DNA of 39,428 bases from Ophiosphaerella korrae (lineage: Eukaryota; Ascomycota; Dothideomycetes; Pleosporales; Phaeosphaeriaceae): contig JALNQF010000371.1 of assembly GCA_028456385.1 (NCBI GenBank), positions 1 through 39,428 on the forward strand. The letters are read 5' to 3'. The notes below the pieces were generated by a model. The model saw nothing but the letters and a program-made list of their open reading frames with translations. It was not told where the DNA came from and did no database searches. Below, piece after piece: positions 10,901-21,717 of the stretch. The stretch's first letter is position 1, and the number at the start of each line of letters is the position of its first letter. The translations under genes and the position numbers were made by a program.

Positions 10901-12235
10901 AAAGATCTAAGAAGGACTTGTATAAGCTTATAGAAGAATATATATTCTAAAAAAGATCTAAAAAGAATTTATATAATAATTCTACGAGCTACTAGTATAT
11001 AGATACTAAAGTATTAACAAAATATTAGATAGATTACTATAAGACTACTATATTCTATAAGCAAGATAGTTAGTAATAGAAGTACTATAAGATTGTATAA
11101 AATACTAAAGAAATAAGTATAATAGATATACACTATATAGAATACTACAACTAGTTAAAGTACTAGAATAACTATAAGGAGTTATTATAATAGACTTTAT
11201 TACGAAGTTACTTAAGTTAAAGGACCTAATATTAGGAGTTAAGTATAATAAAATCCTAATAATAGTAGATAAACTTACAAAGTACTTATACTTTAGACTA
11301 TATAAAGAAAGAAGTAGGATAAAAGTTACTATATACTAAGTCCTAGGAACTATAATTAGTTAATATAGACTACTAGATAAGATTATTACAAATAGAGATA
11401 TAAGATTTATATTAAAACTATAAGGAATAATAATAGTATAATTAGGAATACAATATACAATATTAACTGTATACTACCTATAAATAGATAGATAATTAGA
11501 ATAATTAAATTAAATAGTAGAATAGTACTTAAGATACTACCTTAACTATAACTAGAACAATTAGGTATAACTATTACCTATAGCATAGTTAGCTTACAAT
11601 AGCGTAAAGAATATAGTAATAAGAGTATTACTCTTCTTTACAAACTATAGATTTAACCCTAATATATATTAGATACTAAAAGACTAAATATTCTAGTCTC
11701 TAAGAGGAGAAAACTTTACTAACAAACTTAGAAACATACATAATTAACTAAGATAGGATATAAAGTTCCTATATAATTAAATAGCTAAGTACTATAATAA
11801 AAAGTATAAAGAAGGACCTTAATTTAGAAAGGGAGAAAAAGTATAGTTAGTTAGGAAAAACGTAAAAAGTAAACAACTAAGTTTAAAATTAGACTACGTT
11901 AAAATAGGACTATACAAAATTAAAAAAGAAGTTACGCTAGTTATATTTAAACTAAAGCTACTAAATAAGATAAGGATATACCTAACCTTCTACGTAGCAC
12001 TATTAGAGATAGTACTATAGAATATAGAACTACTAGTGTATAAAGTAGATATATATAGAGAACAAGAAGAATAAGAAGTTAAAGAAATCTTAGTACACTA
12101 GTTCTATAATAGTAGGAACTACTACTTAGTAGAATAGATAAGTACAAACAAGAAAGGGCAACTATAAGAAGATATATAGGAACTAGAAGATAACCTTAAC
12201 TACTCTAAGAAACTAGAAGAGTTCTAAAATTAAAA
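7985..12235 (+). pseudogene. A2 pol pseudogene (PR-RT-RH-IN-chromodomain)
   Basis: Polyprotein remnant of a chromovirus. Protease: active site at 9044-9052 reads Asn-Ser-Arg (expected Asp-Ser-Gly). RT (about 9540-10190): the catalytic Tyr-Leu-Asp-Asp at 9924-9935 is intact. RNase H lies at about 10340-10740. Integrase spans about 10950-12000: the first Asp codon is at 11193-11195, Asn stands at 11391-11393 where the second Asp belongs, and Glu is at 11499-11501. The 66- and 36-codon steps fit a D,D35E core. A chromodomain-like C-terminus (about 12070-12225, with YYLVE and WEL/LEDNLNYSKK-type residues) follows; this module binds methylated histone H3 in known chromoviruses. Many TAA and TAG codons make it non-functional. 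Confidence 0.88.
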
Positions 12236-12249
12236 CCCTCTAGAACGCC

Positions 12250-12570
12250 TTATAGCAAATTAAGAAAATTAATAATATTATTACTAGATAGAGAGATAAT
12301 AGGAGCGTCTAATATAGTAAGAGTAGCCTCTACTATAGCTTTAAAATTAAGCTTAGACTCTATAAAAGTAGCTTAAGTAATAGACTTCTTATTATTTAAG
12401 GCTTTTGTCTTATAGAGATAAATTAGACGAGTGTAATTTTCTACTTATATACTTAGAATCTAATTACATTCTTTTTTAGCTTTAGTAATCTATTTAGATA
12501 GTTTATCTTAAGTATAGTTAATAGCTCTCCCTATTATAAATAAGTATAGACGCGCAAATAAGTATTATTA
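12250..12570 (-). other. A2 antisense frame b, RIP-stopped
   Basis: Read on the minus strand from about 12564, the frame gives YLFARLYLFIIGRAIN, then Lys/Glu/Ala-rich sequence, then KALNNKKSIT and SKLNFKAI. The corresponding frame of A3 (30771-31021) gives YLFLRLGLVIIGKAIN and KALNNKKLAK. The only stops are TAA and TAG, as if from RIP of CAA, CAG or TGG. It lies between the chromodomain and the 3' LTR, overlapping the end of antisense frame a. Some differences between the copies are third-position changes, but this is thin evidence for coding, and composition alone could keep the frames similar. Confidence 0.35.
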
Positions 12571-12748
12571 ACCTATATTCTCTAAGAGAAATACTAGAAA
12601 AGTTATAAGATATATAAGTATTAGTATAAATATATACCTTATAAGCCTTACTATATTTTAAAGAAATACACTCTAGAAGAAGATTTAAAGATTTATAATA
12701 AGAATAAAGAAATATAGTAATACTATAACGTAATATATAGTTTACTAA
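12518..12748 (-). other. A2 antisense open frame a (76 codons)
   Basis: A minus-strand frame without a stop from 12748 down to 12521, ended by TAA at 12518-12520. In the A3 copy the same frame is open for 97 codons and ends with the same Asn-Arg-Glu-Ser-Tyr-stop. Shared runs include FL.SYY, SKAYKVYIY/SRAYKVYIY, SYN and IILI. Sense frames of the same DNA are closed every few codons. The minus strand here is very T-rich, which by itself lowers the chance of TAA and TAG, so this may be a composition effect. No start codon or known domain was recognised. Confidence 0.35.
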
Positions 12749-12831
12749 TTAAAGATAATAAAGAGTAGATTTAGTAGGTATAAGAGAAGATTGTAAGGGA
12801 GTTATCCCTTATATCTCTTATTTTCGCACTA

Positions 12832-12982
12832 ATGTTAGTAAGTTTGCAACTTACTAACATAGCAAACTTACTAACATTACAAACTTACTAATATGTTAGT
12901 AAGTTTATAACTTACTAACATCGCAAACTTACTAACATTGCGAACTTACTAACATGTTAGTAAGTTTACAACTTACTAACAT
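12832..12982. repeat. Hairpin array with 61-bp period in family B U3
   Basis: Three near-identical 29-bp hairpins, each with arms ATGTTAGTAAGTT and AACTTACTAACAT around a 3-base loop, lie at 12832-12860, 12893-12921 and 12954-12982. They are exactly 61 bp apart. Between them are direct 17-bp repeats of CAAACTTACTAACATTG type. The arrays differ between copies: three hairpins in both B2 LTRs, two in B3 (24034 and 24095, again 61 bp apart) and one in B1. This looks like unequal duplication of a U3 binding-site module. Confidence 0.9.
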
Positions 12983-13020
12983 TCAACTACCTTTCTACTT
13001 TTAGTTAGCGCTTAGTAGGC

Positions 13021-13042
13021 TACTAGGTATATATACCTAGTA
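13021..13042. promoter_or_regulatory. 22-bp TATA palindrome, candidate LTR core promoter
   Basis: TACTAGGTATA followed by its exact reverse complement forms a perfect 22-bp palindrome with a TATATA core. It is present unchanged in every family B LTR: 3425-3446 (B1), 13021-13042 and 21514-21535 (B2), 24162-24183 (B3). It lies downstream of the U3 hairpin array and about 90 bp before the LTR end, a plausible position for the TATA box that starts the genomic RNA. The sequence has no CpA or TpG, so RIP would spare it. Confidence 0.5.
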
Positions 13043-13133
13043 CTTACTTAGATAGCTTTATCTACTATTTACTCTTTTTAGTTAATTATTAAAACTACCT
13101 TATTAAGTTATCTTGCGTAAAGTCTACCTTATA

Positions 13134-16100
13134 TAATAGTAGATCTCTATAAATATTTTGCTTTTATAGGCCTCTCTATAACCTAGAACTACGCTAGTAG
13201 CCTTTTTACTTACGCTAGAGTTACTATAAGATAGCTAATTATAGCTAACTCTTAATTAAGCCTAGCTAGCTAAAAAGAACTATACTACTAGGAATTAGAT
13301 CCTACCTTAGCTACAGCGCGCTAGGTAGCCCCTTAAGTTTACTATATTATAGTTCTAGTCGAGGTTTCTAGCGCTCCCTTTTTGCTAGTACTAGCGCTAA
13401 TGTTCTAGAAAGAAATACGTACTAAAGAAGAGTAGTTTAACTACCTTACAGGTTATAAAGCTTTAGCTTACACTTACTATACATACCTAGGCGAGGGCGT
13501 GCTTACACTAGGTATTAAACCTAGGTAGTAGTGCTAGGGAAAGAAAAGACCTCTAAACCTACGTAAATTACTAGTACTTAATTTGCAAGAACTAAGCAAT
13601 AAAGCGCCCTAGACCCTACTAAAACCTTTACTAGCTAGCGCTAAAGATCTAAATCTCTACAAACTAATAGCTAAACGCACTAACACAGCATATAACTACT
13701 ATAACTTAGCTTATTATACTATAACTTAGTTATACAAAAAATCTTCTATCTCCTTAAAAGCTAGCCTCTTAAACTAAAATAATACTAGCTTATAACCTCT
13801 TTATTACTTAAACTAAGCGTACTTGTAAAATAAAGATACGCTACAAATAGTAGACTATAGATCTAGTAAGGAACTAAGGGAACGCTCTAGAGCTACTATA
13901 CCGCAAAAAATCTATAAAACACGCGCTAGAACTAGGTCTCTAGAAAAATAGACCTAAAGACTTACTATACTAACCGCTCTAACAAAAAAAGTACTAAGTA
14001 ACTTCTAATAATATCTTAAGACCCCCTTGTAGAAAGATAAAGGAAAATAGGTAATAGACCCTAAATCCTTTATTTAGCTAAGACTACCTAGTAAACTTAA
14101 TTTCTAACCTAATATAATTCCCTAATAAGCACTAAGCGCCTTCTTAGCTAATAGCTCTATAATAGACTTAGCTGCTCCTAACTAACTTATTGTAGAAGAA
14201 TTTAACCTAGACATAGACCCTACCCCCTTTAACTAAGGTAGCCCCCTAAGGTATAGACTAGTTACTAAGGTCTCTTTTAATAACTAGACTGTATTAAACA
14301 ACTTAATTAACAATGCCTAACTAAACGTTAGCTGAGTATTATTACCCTAGCCTATACCTAAGCTTAAGATCCTAGAAGAGCTAAGGGATAACTTACTGTC
14401 AAACGCTATAATTAACGAAGACCTACTACTAGGAATAGTCTTTGTATTTTAGGATAAACTTAAGAAATTACTTACTAAGTTCGCTAAGCTCTAACCCTTG
14501 TTTTGCACCCTGCTGCTAACCTTATACTAAGGAATTAAAGATAATAAACCTAGTAATTACTTATCTCTTAGAGAACTTACCCTAGCTAGAATAGTATTAT
14601 ACCTAGTAGTCGTAAACACCTAGACACAGGATATAATTAACGTAGTAAACGAATAAAACTAGAGGCTTATAGCTAGAGTAAGTAAATTAGATAAATAACT
14701 CTCTTAACAAGACGACTAATTAGCCTAACTCTAAGAACGCCTAGCGCAATTACTACTAGACTATAACTATATTATAGAGTAATATAACGCCTTAGGCTAA
14801 AGAGCTACCTAGTATAAAGCCTTATAAGAAGAAGCTATAGTAAAATACAACTACCTGCGCGAAGTAGCGATCTACTAAGAAGACCTAATAGCTAAATAAA
14901 CTAAGCTAGAAACCTTTAACTTCGATATACTAGCGCAGAAAGATATAGAACTGCCTTATACTAGGATCTTACTATAAGGCTAGCAACCTAGCTTCCTTAA
15001 AAGAGAGTTTAAACCCTAAGTACTAGTAGTAGGCTGCTATATCTTTAATAGAGAAGAGTTTACCCTAACTCTCTTCTTAACTAGTATCTAAGAGCTAGCC
15101 TTTAATTTTTACTAGTATAAAGAATAAGAAGACTACTCTATAAAACCTCTATAATTTTTAGGTATAGGACGCTACGTAGACGTTATATCCTTTATTTAGT
15201 CTATGTACGATTACTTTATTACTAATAGAAAAAAACATATTAGCTTGTAAACCTAAGCTAACGTTATTATACGCTGCTGTATAGGATTAGCTCGCCTATA
15301 CCTTACTATCCTAAACAGTATTGCCTACCTATACTAAGAAGAATTTATATATTTCTTCGTACTTTTTTACTAATTTAGTAATATAGACGTAGTAGGATTA
15401 GGAGAAGTACGTTACAAAACCCTAGAAATAGCTAAATTTAGACTAGATTAACTAATCTACAAAACCGCCTAGTTAGTATAGGCTAAATTCCTCTCTAAAT
15501 TTAACGACATTAGCCTTAAACTATAATAGAACCTATAGCTATACAACATCTACCTTTAAAAAAAGCTGTAACCCTAGCTTAGGGAGGCTGCTAGCACCGC
15601 CCCTAGTATCTATAATAGCCCCGCTAATTTTTAAAAGATAATCTTGATATTAGAAAATAAAGTAAATAATTACAACCTAGATATAGGCCCTAGGTAAACC
15701 TAGCTTCGTACCCTAGCGCCTATAAGAGCTAAACTAAAAGCGCAGATACAAAACTTTAAGGAAGAACTAGCTATAACTCTACAAGAACTAAAATACTATT
15801 AACTACGACTAGAAGGCGTATTTAGAGGAATACACCTAACTAGCGAAAAGACTACTACAATTAAAACTAAGAACCCTAAAACAATTTTATGCTAGGGCTG
15901 TAGAAAGATAAGTATTAGGAAGCTAGACTATACTACTTGCAAATAAACAAAAGCTACTAGATCTAAGACACCTACTAACGCTACAAACCGCTATATAGCC
16001 GCCTATATAGTAATAGACTCTAAAATAGATATAGAAATAGAGGACTAATTCTTTAAATATAACTCCTAACTAGATATAGAGCTAGAACTAGAGCCTAACT

Positions 16101-16285
16101 TAGACTAGGATTTAGAAAACGACGTTCTCTAGGCCTAAAGCCTTAACCTAGAGATTACACGAACTAAAAGAGCGCAATTAACTACTAAAGTATAACCCCT
16201 AGTATAGCTATATCCTACACACTTACCTGTAGAATATAGATAGTCTAGTATAAGAAACTACTAACTAATCTAATAGAAGCTAAGC
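13134..16285 (+). pseudogene. B2 leader and gag pseudogene
   Basis: Follows the 5' LTR directly. The first 250 bp or so look like untranslated leader; no primer-binding site is recognisable. From about 13400 the sense frame yields long stretches of sensible protein broken by TAG and TAA (for example YLGEGVLTLGIKPR near 13480), up to a capsid-like region at about 14300-15600. A cysteine motif at 15890-15940 reads C-x-G-C then nine residues, Tyr, two residues, Cys; three of its Cys codons survive. It does not match the standard CX2CX4HX4C knuckle. An acidic stretch (about 16010-16140) follows. At nearly 3 kb this Gag region is long for a Gypsy element. The true start codon is not certain. Confidence 0.75.
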
Positions 16286-19200
16286 TAAACTAATTCTTAT
16301 TTACTAGCTTCCTAGGCAAAGACCCTATAGTACCCTATATAGCTAGAACCTTAGCTAACAATAGAGCTAACGTAAACTTTATTTAACAAAAATTTACCTA
16401 GAAGACCGCAAAATTACAAACTATCTAGCTACTTTAACTTATTGTCTATAAAGGATATAATAGTTCTCTATCTAAGTCTATTACGCATTAGGTTAAGTTC
16501 TACTTATAAGTAGGCGCGTACATTAAATAGACCTCCGCCTATATTATTAAAAATGTAGGCTAATTTAACCTTATTCTAGGATTTTTATAGCGTAAAGCCT
16601 ATACTGTTAAACCTAACTACTACTATAGAACGTTATTATTCTCTAACACTTACTACTAATAGTACTACTAGACAACTAACAAAATCCCCTTAGTAGTATA
16701 CTATAGCGCGCCTAGATATTACTCTACTATAGCCTTAAAGAAGCTAGCGCTTAAACTATTATCTACCCCTATAGGGCCTCTAAGTAGGTACTCTAATAGG
16801 TGTAAATAGAACTCGTTAATAGATATTTAAACTATTAGTTATTGTGTAATTAAGGCCTTTGCTAGAAGAAGTAAATACACGCTTATAGTACTTACTTTAG
16901 ATAGAATACTACTACTAGTGTACTACTACAAGGTAGCTAAAGAAGTAGATTACGCGTAATTTTACAAACTACTACCTATAGTAGAGCTTAAAGATATTCT
17001 ATCTATAGAACTACTCTAACTATATTAAGACCTAATACCCTATTTTAATAAGAAAGCTACTAAGGAACTTCCCCCTTATAGGCTACACGACCTAGAAATT
17101 ACCCTTAAACCTAGCGCAAAAATCCTAGACGCTAAACCTTACTCCTTTACTAGAAAATAAGACAAAGTAATCTAGAAATATATCTAAGAAATAGAAGGCA
17201 AGGGCTTTATTAGCAAATACAGCTCCTTAGCTAAGAACAACCTACTAATCGTAGCTAAACTAGACAGTAGCTTACGAGTCTGCGTAGACTACTACAAGCT
17301 AAACAAATCTACTATTAAAGACTAGTACCCTATTCTATTCTTTAGGGAAATACTAGCCTACCTAAATAAGGTAAAGATATTCTCTAAATTTAACGTAATA
17401 CACGCCTTTTACTACTTACGTATTGCCCTAAATTTAGAATAGCTAACTACCTTTATTACCTACTTTAGTATATATACCTACAAGGTAGTACTCTTTAGCC
17501 TTACTAACGCACTAGCTACCTTCTAGCGCGCTATTAACTTAGCCCTACTAGAATATTTAGACAACTTCTACACTACATATATAGACAACGTCCTAATATA
17601 CTCTAATAACAAAATAGACTATATCTAGCACGTTTGCAAAGTACTTACGCAACTAAAAGAGTAAGGCTTCTATATAGACTCTAAAAAATCTAGCCTCTAC
17701 GCTACCTTAGTTAAGTTTTTAGGTATAATTATCTCTAATAAAGGAATTACAATAGATCCTTCTAAAGTTAAAGCTATCTAGGAGTAAGAAATACTAAAGA
17801 CCGCTAAAGAAGTCCTAGCCTTTCTAGGCTATACTAGATTTCTCTAGCGCTTTATTAAGGATTACTTAAGCCTTGCCCTACTACTTACTAAGTTAATTAA
17901 GTCTAAGGTTATTACTAAACCTACTAAAGGAGATAGGCTGCCCCTTTAAAAGACCTAGTATAAGCCCTTTACAATTACCTAAGAATATATAGACGCCTTT
18001 AATAAACTAAAAGCTACTTTCTAGCTAGGTATAGTCTTACTTTACTTTAACCCCTTAAAACTAATCTATATCTAAACTAACGCCTCTAGGTAGGCCTTAG
18101 GTAGAGTAATAAGCTAACTAAACTAAGACAGAATCTAACAGCTAGTTAGCTTCTTCTTAAAAAAACACACCCTAGTAGAATATAATTACGATATCTACGA
18201 CCTAGAACTTATAGCTATAATCTAAGCATTTAAAGAATAGGAACTAGAGCTTATAGGTAGTCTATATATAATCCGCGTTATAATAGACTACTATAATTTA
18301 GAAACCTTTATAATAACTAAAAAGCTTAATTACTACTAGGCCTACTAGTTATTATTCCTATCCTAATTTAATTTCTATATTAAATACGTACTTAGTAATA
18401 TAAACAAGGTTATAGACGCCCTAAGCTACTAACTATAAGATTACCCTATAGATAATTCTAATCTATAAGTATTAGGAGCTAACTAAATTATCTTAAGCCC
18501 TTAAGTCTTAGCCCTAGGCGTAAAACCTACGCTAGATATAGTAATTTACGCTCTAAGCCTCGCAGACCTACAAAAGCTAGATAGATTTATACTAGAATAA
18601 GCTACTATAGTACACGCCTACCTTCGCTACATTGCGGGAATAAAACCTATATTAGCAAACCTACTAGAGGATTTTCTACTACCTTATAATAGAGAACTAG
18701 ACCTAGAACTCCTACTATATATTATCGACCTACGCCTAATAGAAGAATTACTAGATATAGCGTACTTAGAAGACTACGTAGCCTAAGCTGTATTTACTAC
18801 TATAGACAGCAGACAATAAAAACTATTAAAAGCCTTCTACAAAGTAGGATACTACTTCTTATATACTAATATTAGCTCTACTAGATTAGGGAAAGAAAGG
18901 CGCCTCTAGGTTAATAAAACGCGTCTATATATCTCCCTAAATACCTATCTACGCTACTAAATCTTTAATTTATACTACGACTATTAGTTAGTAGGCTATA
19001 AAGGACCCCGCAGCACGCTATATCTAATGTATAAGTGCTATTATTAGCCTAAGATGCCCTAAGCTATTAAGTAATTTTACGATGTATGCCTAATCTACTA
19101 CTATACGAAGAACTTACAAGATAGTAAACTTAGTTACCTCTAACCTATACTAATTCCTTACGTACCCTAGACTAATATCTTAGTAGACTACATCTAAGCC

Positions 19201-20640
19201 TTGCTAACTAGTAAAAACGGCGGCTAGATTTATAAATATATCCTAGTAATTTACTACTACCTTATAAAAAGACGCTATTTCTTCCCCTATAAGTCCCTAA
19301 AACTAGAGGAAGCTGCCTAATATTTTATATCTATTTTTAAACTTTATAGAGTCCTAATAAATATTGTATCTAATAGAGGGACAACCTTTATTAGCTAATT
19401 TTAGCGCTACGTATACGAACGCCTCTATATTACGTAAAAGCTCTCGATCGCGTACTACCTAGAAACTAATAGCTAAACTAAGCGAGCAAATTAAGCCCTA
19501 GAGATCTTTCTAAGGTAATACGTTAACTACGCGTAGGACAACTAGGTAGCCTAGCTATACGTAGCTAAGTTCTAGGTAAATAATACTATTAATATATCTA
19601 TTAAGATAACCCTATTTCTCGTAGATCTAGGGTATTACCTCTATAGTAGTATACACCCCAGCAAAAACGACAAAGATTAACTAAACCTAGCCTAACGCGA
19701 CTAACGTATACGAGCTAACGAGCTGCTTAACGCCTATAGTAACCTAGTAGCCTACCTTAAGGAAAAAATGCTCTAGGTATAACAAGAGCAAGTAGCTTAA
19801 GCTAATACTTCTCGCTAAAGTAGACTAGTATATAAAGTTAGTAACTAAGCTTATGTTAGTATAGCTAATTAGAGAACTACCTAGCTAACCCTAAAATTAG
19901 ACTACTAATAGGTAGGCCTATACCCTATTAAGAGAGTTATCTATAATAGTAGAGTATATAAGCTAGTACTACCCTAAGAGATACTAAGTAAAGGCGTATT
20001 CCTAGTCTTTTCTCTAAAACTCTTACGCCCTAGAGATTAGAAGCCCCTACTAGATTAAGACCTGCTATAGCTAATCCCTATTATTATTACTAATAAAGAA
20101 ACTAGTAGCGTACACGAAGAATACCTAGTAGAAGCTATCTTAGACGTACGCTTTAAAGAGCGTAGAAAATACGTAGGATAGTACTACCTAGTCTACTAGA
20201 CTAGCTATAATAAACCTATATAGGAGCTAGTAGAAGAATTTGTAAAACACGAAGCTACCTTTAACTTTTACTAGAACTACCTAGAGAAAGCTAAACTACT
20301 AACTCTACGTATGCTAAAAAAATAGAGCCCTAACGAAGACGCAACCTATTAGGGTATTCTAACCTACTAATAGGTATAAAAAAGCCCTCTCTAAGGCGTA
20401 ATTACTACCTTTAGCTCTTACTAGAACTACTTAGATAAGCCTAAAACTATTAATAGGCGCAAAAAAGCCCCTTTATAAGGCGCAATCGCTACCTTTAACT
20501 TTTACTAGAACTACCTAGAGAAGCCTAAAATACTAACTATATACCTAAAATAGAGCCTAACGAAGACGTAACCTAGTAGGGCACCTTAGCTATTAGTAGG
20601 CGCAAAAAAGGCCCTCTAAGGCGCAATTAGAAAACTTTAC
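16285..20640 (+). pseudogene. B2 pol pseudogene (PR-RT-RH-IN-chromodomain)
   Basis: Chromovirus polyprotein remnant. Protease: Leu-Ala then Asn-Asn-Arg-Ala at 16357-16368, where Asp-x-Gly-Ala is expected. RT (about 17050-17890) has VCVDYYKLN near 17280 and the catalytic box Tyr-Ile-Asp-Asn at 17578-17589 (expected YIDD). RNase H (about 18035-18430) has TNAS and ALG motifs. Integrase: an H2C2-type segment (about 18940-19110), then Asp at 19186-19188, Asn for Asp at 19372-19374 and Lys for Glu at 19480-19482. The last two are 36 codons apart (D,D35E spacing). The chromodomain at about 20110-20290 (EYLVEAILD...YYLV...YNKP...ELVEEFVKHEATF) is easy to recognise. Both catalytic losses are TpG-to-TpA changes. 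Confidence 0.9.
20254..20630 (+). repeat. Tandem repeats overlapping and following the B2 chromodomain end
   Basis: Three imperfect units begin with RCTACCTTTARCTYTTACTA: 20254-20403 (150 bp), 20404-20487 (84 bp, internally shortened) and 20488-about 20630. Each contains AGAACTAC and ends with AAGGCGYAAT-like sequence. Unit 1 includes the last helix of the chromodomain (ATFNFY...NYLEK), so the repeats copy the domain end in what would be the pol tail. B3 has the same arrangement, so it predates the split of the two copies. Confidence 0.8.
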
Positions 20641-21269
20641 TACTAGCTAAAGATAAATTATAGCGTAAAAAAATAGTAGGAATAGTTTACCTTAGCTAGT
20701 AAGCGTAGGACTCTTTTTAGGTTAGGGCCTACCCCCGCCGCTACGGCTGTAACTACTACGCTCTCTTACAACTAGTTACGCGCGGGTCTAGTTTGCTGTC
20801 GCAGAATTTACGACTAGCTACTAAATTCCTAGCTAGGGCTGCTCTACGCTACCTACCCCCTAATACTTGTAAATATTAGGCTTACTAGGTCTCCTATATT
20901 AACAAACCTACCTATCGCAAAGCTTATATCTATAGTAGGTACCTATATAGAGATCTAGCGCTATTAAGTTACTTAGTAGTGTTAACTTTACCTTCCCTTA
21001 TACTATGTACGAACACTTTTAGGTTTAATTTTATTAGCGCAGGGTAGAGGTAGTAGAAAAGGGTTTGTAGTCGACACGTTTTGTGTACAAAAGTTACGCG
21101 CGTCTTAATTTTGTACTAAAATTAGTAAAAACCTTAGCTCTATACTCTATAAATAACGATTTTGACTCTAAAAACAGTTAACCTCCTTAACCCTAGCTAC
21201 TACTACTACTACCTAATAGGTATTATTAGTTAATTAGAGCCCTTTTTAAGCTCTAGGAATTCGCTCTTT
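20640..21269 (+). other. B2 3' non-coding region
   Basis: About 630 bp between the pol tail and the polypurine tract. It is richer in G+C than the rest of the window (for example CCCCCGCCGCTACGGCTG near 20730 and CTGTCGCAG near 20797) and keeps CpG, TpG and CpA. No continuous coding frame was recognised on either strand. The same region in B3 (about 38800-39428) has many of these sites changed to TpA. Confidence 0.6.
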
Positions 21270-21282
21270 AAAAGGAGGGAGA
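21270..21282 (+). promoter_or_regulatory. B2 polypurine tract
   Basis: AAAAGGAGGGAGA lies two bases before the 3' LTR. This is the position of the RNase H-resistant primer for plus-strand DNA synthesis in LTR retrotransposons. Confidence 0.85.
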
Positions 21283-21284
21283 CG

Positions 21285-21626
21285 TATAAGGGAGTTATCT
21301 CTTATATCTCTTATTTTCGCACTAATGTTAGTAAGTTTGCAACTTACTAACATAGCAAACTTACTAACATTACAAACTTACTAACATGTTAGTAAGTTTG
21401 CAACTTACTAACATCGCAAACTTACTAACATTGCGAACTTACTAACATGTTAGTAAGTTTACAACTTACTAACATTTAACTACCTTTCTACTTTTAGTTA
21501 GCGCTTAGTAGGCTACTAGGTATATATACCTAGTACTTACTTAGATAGCTTTATCTACTATTTACTCTTTTTAGTTAATTGTTAAAACTGCCTTATTAAG
21601 TTATCTTGCGTAAAGTCTACCTTACA
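21285..21626 (+). repeat. B2 3' LTR
   Basis: 342 bp, from TATAAGGGAGTTATCTCTTA (TG to TA at the start) to GTCTACCTTACA. It keeps three hairpins with 61-bp spacing and the TATA palindrome. It is followed by the TSD AGGAT (21627-21631), after which A2 resumes. Confidence 0.95.
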
Positions 21627-21631
21627 AGGAT

Positions 21632-21717
21632 AAAGAACTTTATATTAATAAAGAAACTAGACTAATAACTTTAGCTCTAGAGTAAGAAAACTAAGACCTA
21701 TTTAGAAGAGGAGATAG
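21632..21717 (+). other. A2 3' end after B2, with polypurine tract
   Basis: Continues A2 from AAAGAACTTTATATTAATAA, matching A3 at about 31245. The purine run AGAAGAGGAGATAG (21704-21717) directly precedes the 3' LTR and is the likely plus-strand primer. A3 has AGAGGAGGAGATAG in the same place. Confidence 0.85.

Larger units (their letters stand above)
12792..13133 (+). repeat. B2 5' LTR
   Basis: Begins TGTAAGGGAGTTATCCCTTA and ends GTCTACCTTATA (CA to TA). Its 342 bp match the length of the 3' LTR at 21285-21626. The U3 carries a periodic hairpin array (12832-12982), followed 38 bp later by the TATA palindrome. Confidence 0.95.
12792..21626 (+). mobile_element. Family B Gypsy element B2 (full length, dead)
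   Basis: An 8835-bp chromovirus inserted in the 3' region of A2. Both LTRs are 342 bp. The flanks are AAGAT (12787-12791) and AGGAT (21627-21631), a 5-bp TSD with one RIP-type G-to-A difference; A3, which is uninterrupted here, reads AGGATAAAGAAC at the same place (31241-31252). B2 is clearly less RIP-mutated than B3: more CpA, TpG, Cys and His codons survive. The order is LTR, gag, protease, RT, RNase H, integrase, chromodomain, tail repeats, 3' non-coding region, polypurine tract, LTR. Confidence 0.95.

Noticed and set aside
12240..12791. A second independent gene captured by A2 from the host
   Set aside because: The same region is present in A3 at the same place, so it belongs to the family. 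No host-like domain is recognisable in either copy.
12832..12982. Regular repeats of CAAACTTACTAACATTG type as a CRISPR array
   Set aside because: There are no unique spacers of constant length, the units are partly inverted, and they sit inside LTRs of a eukaryotic retrotransposon.
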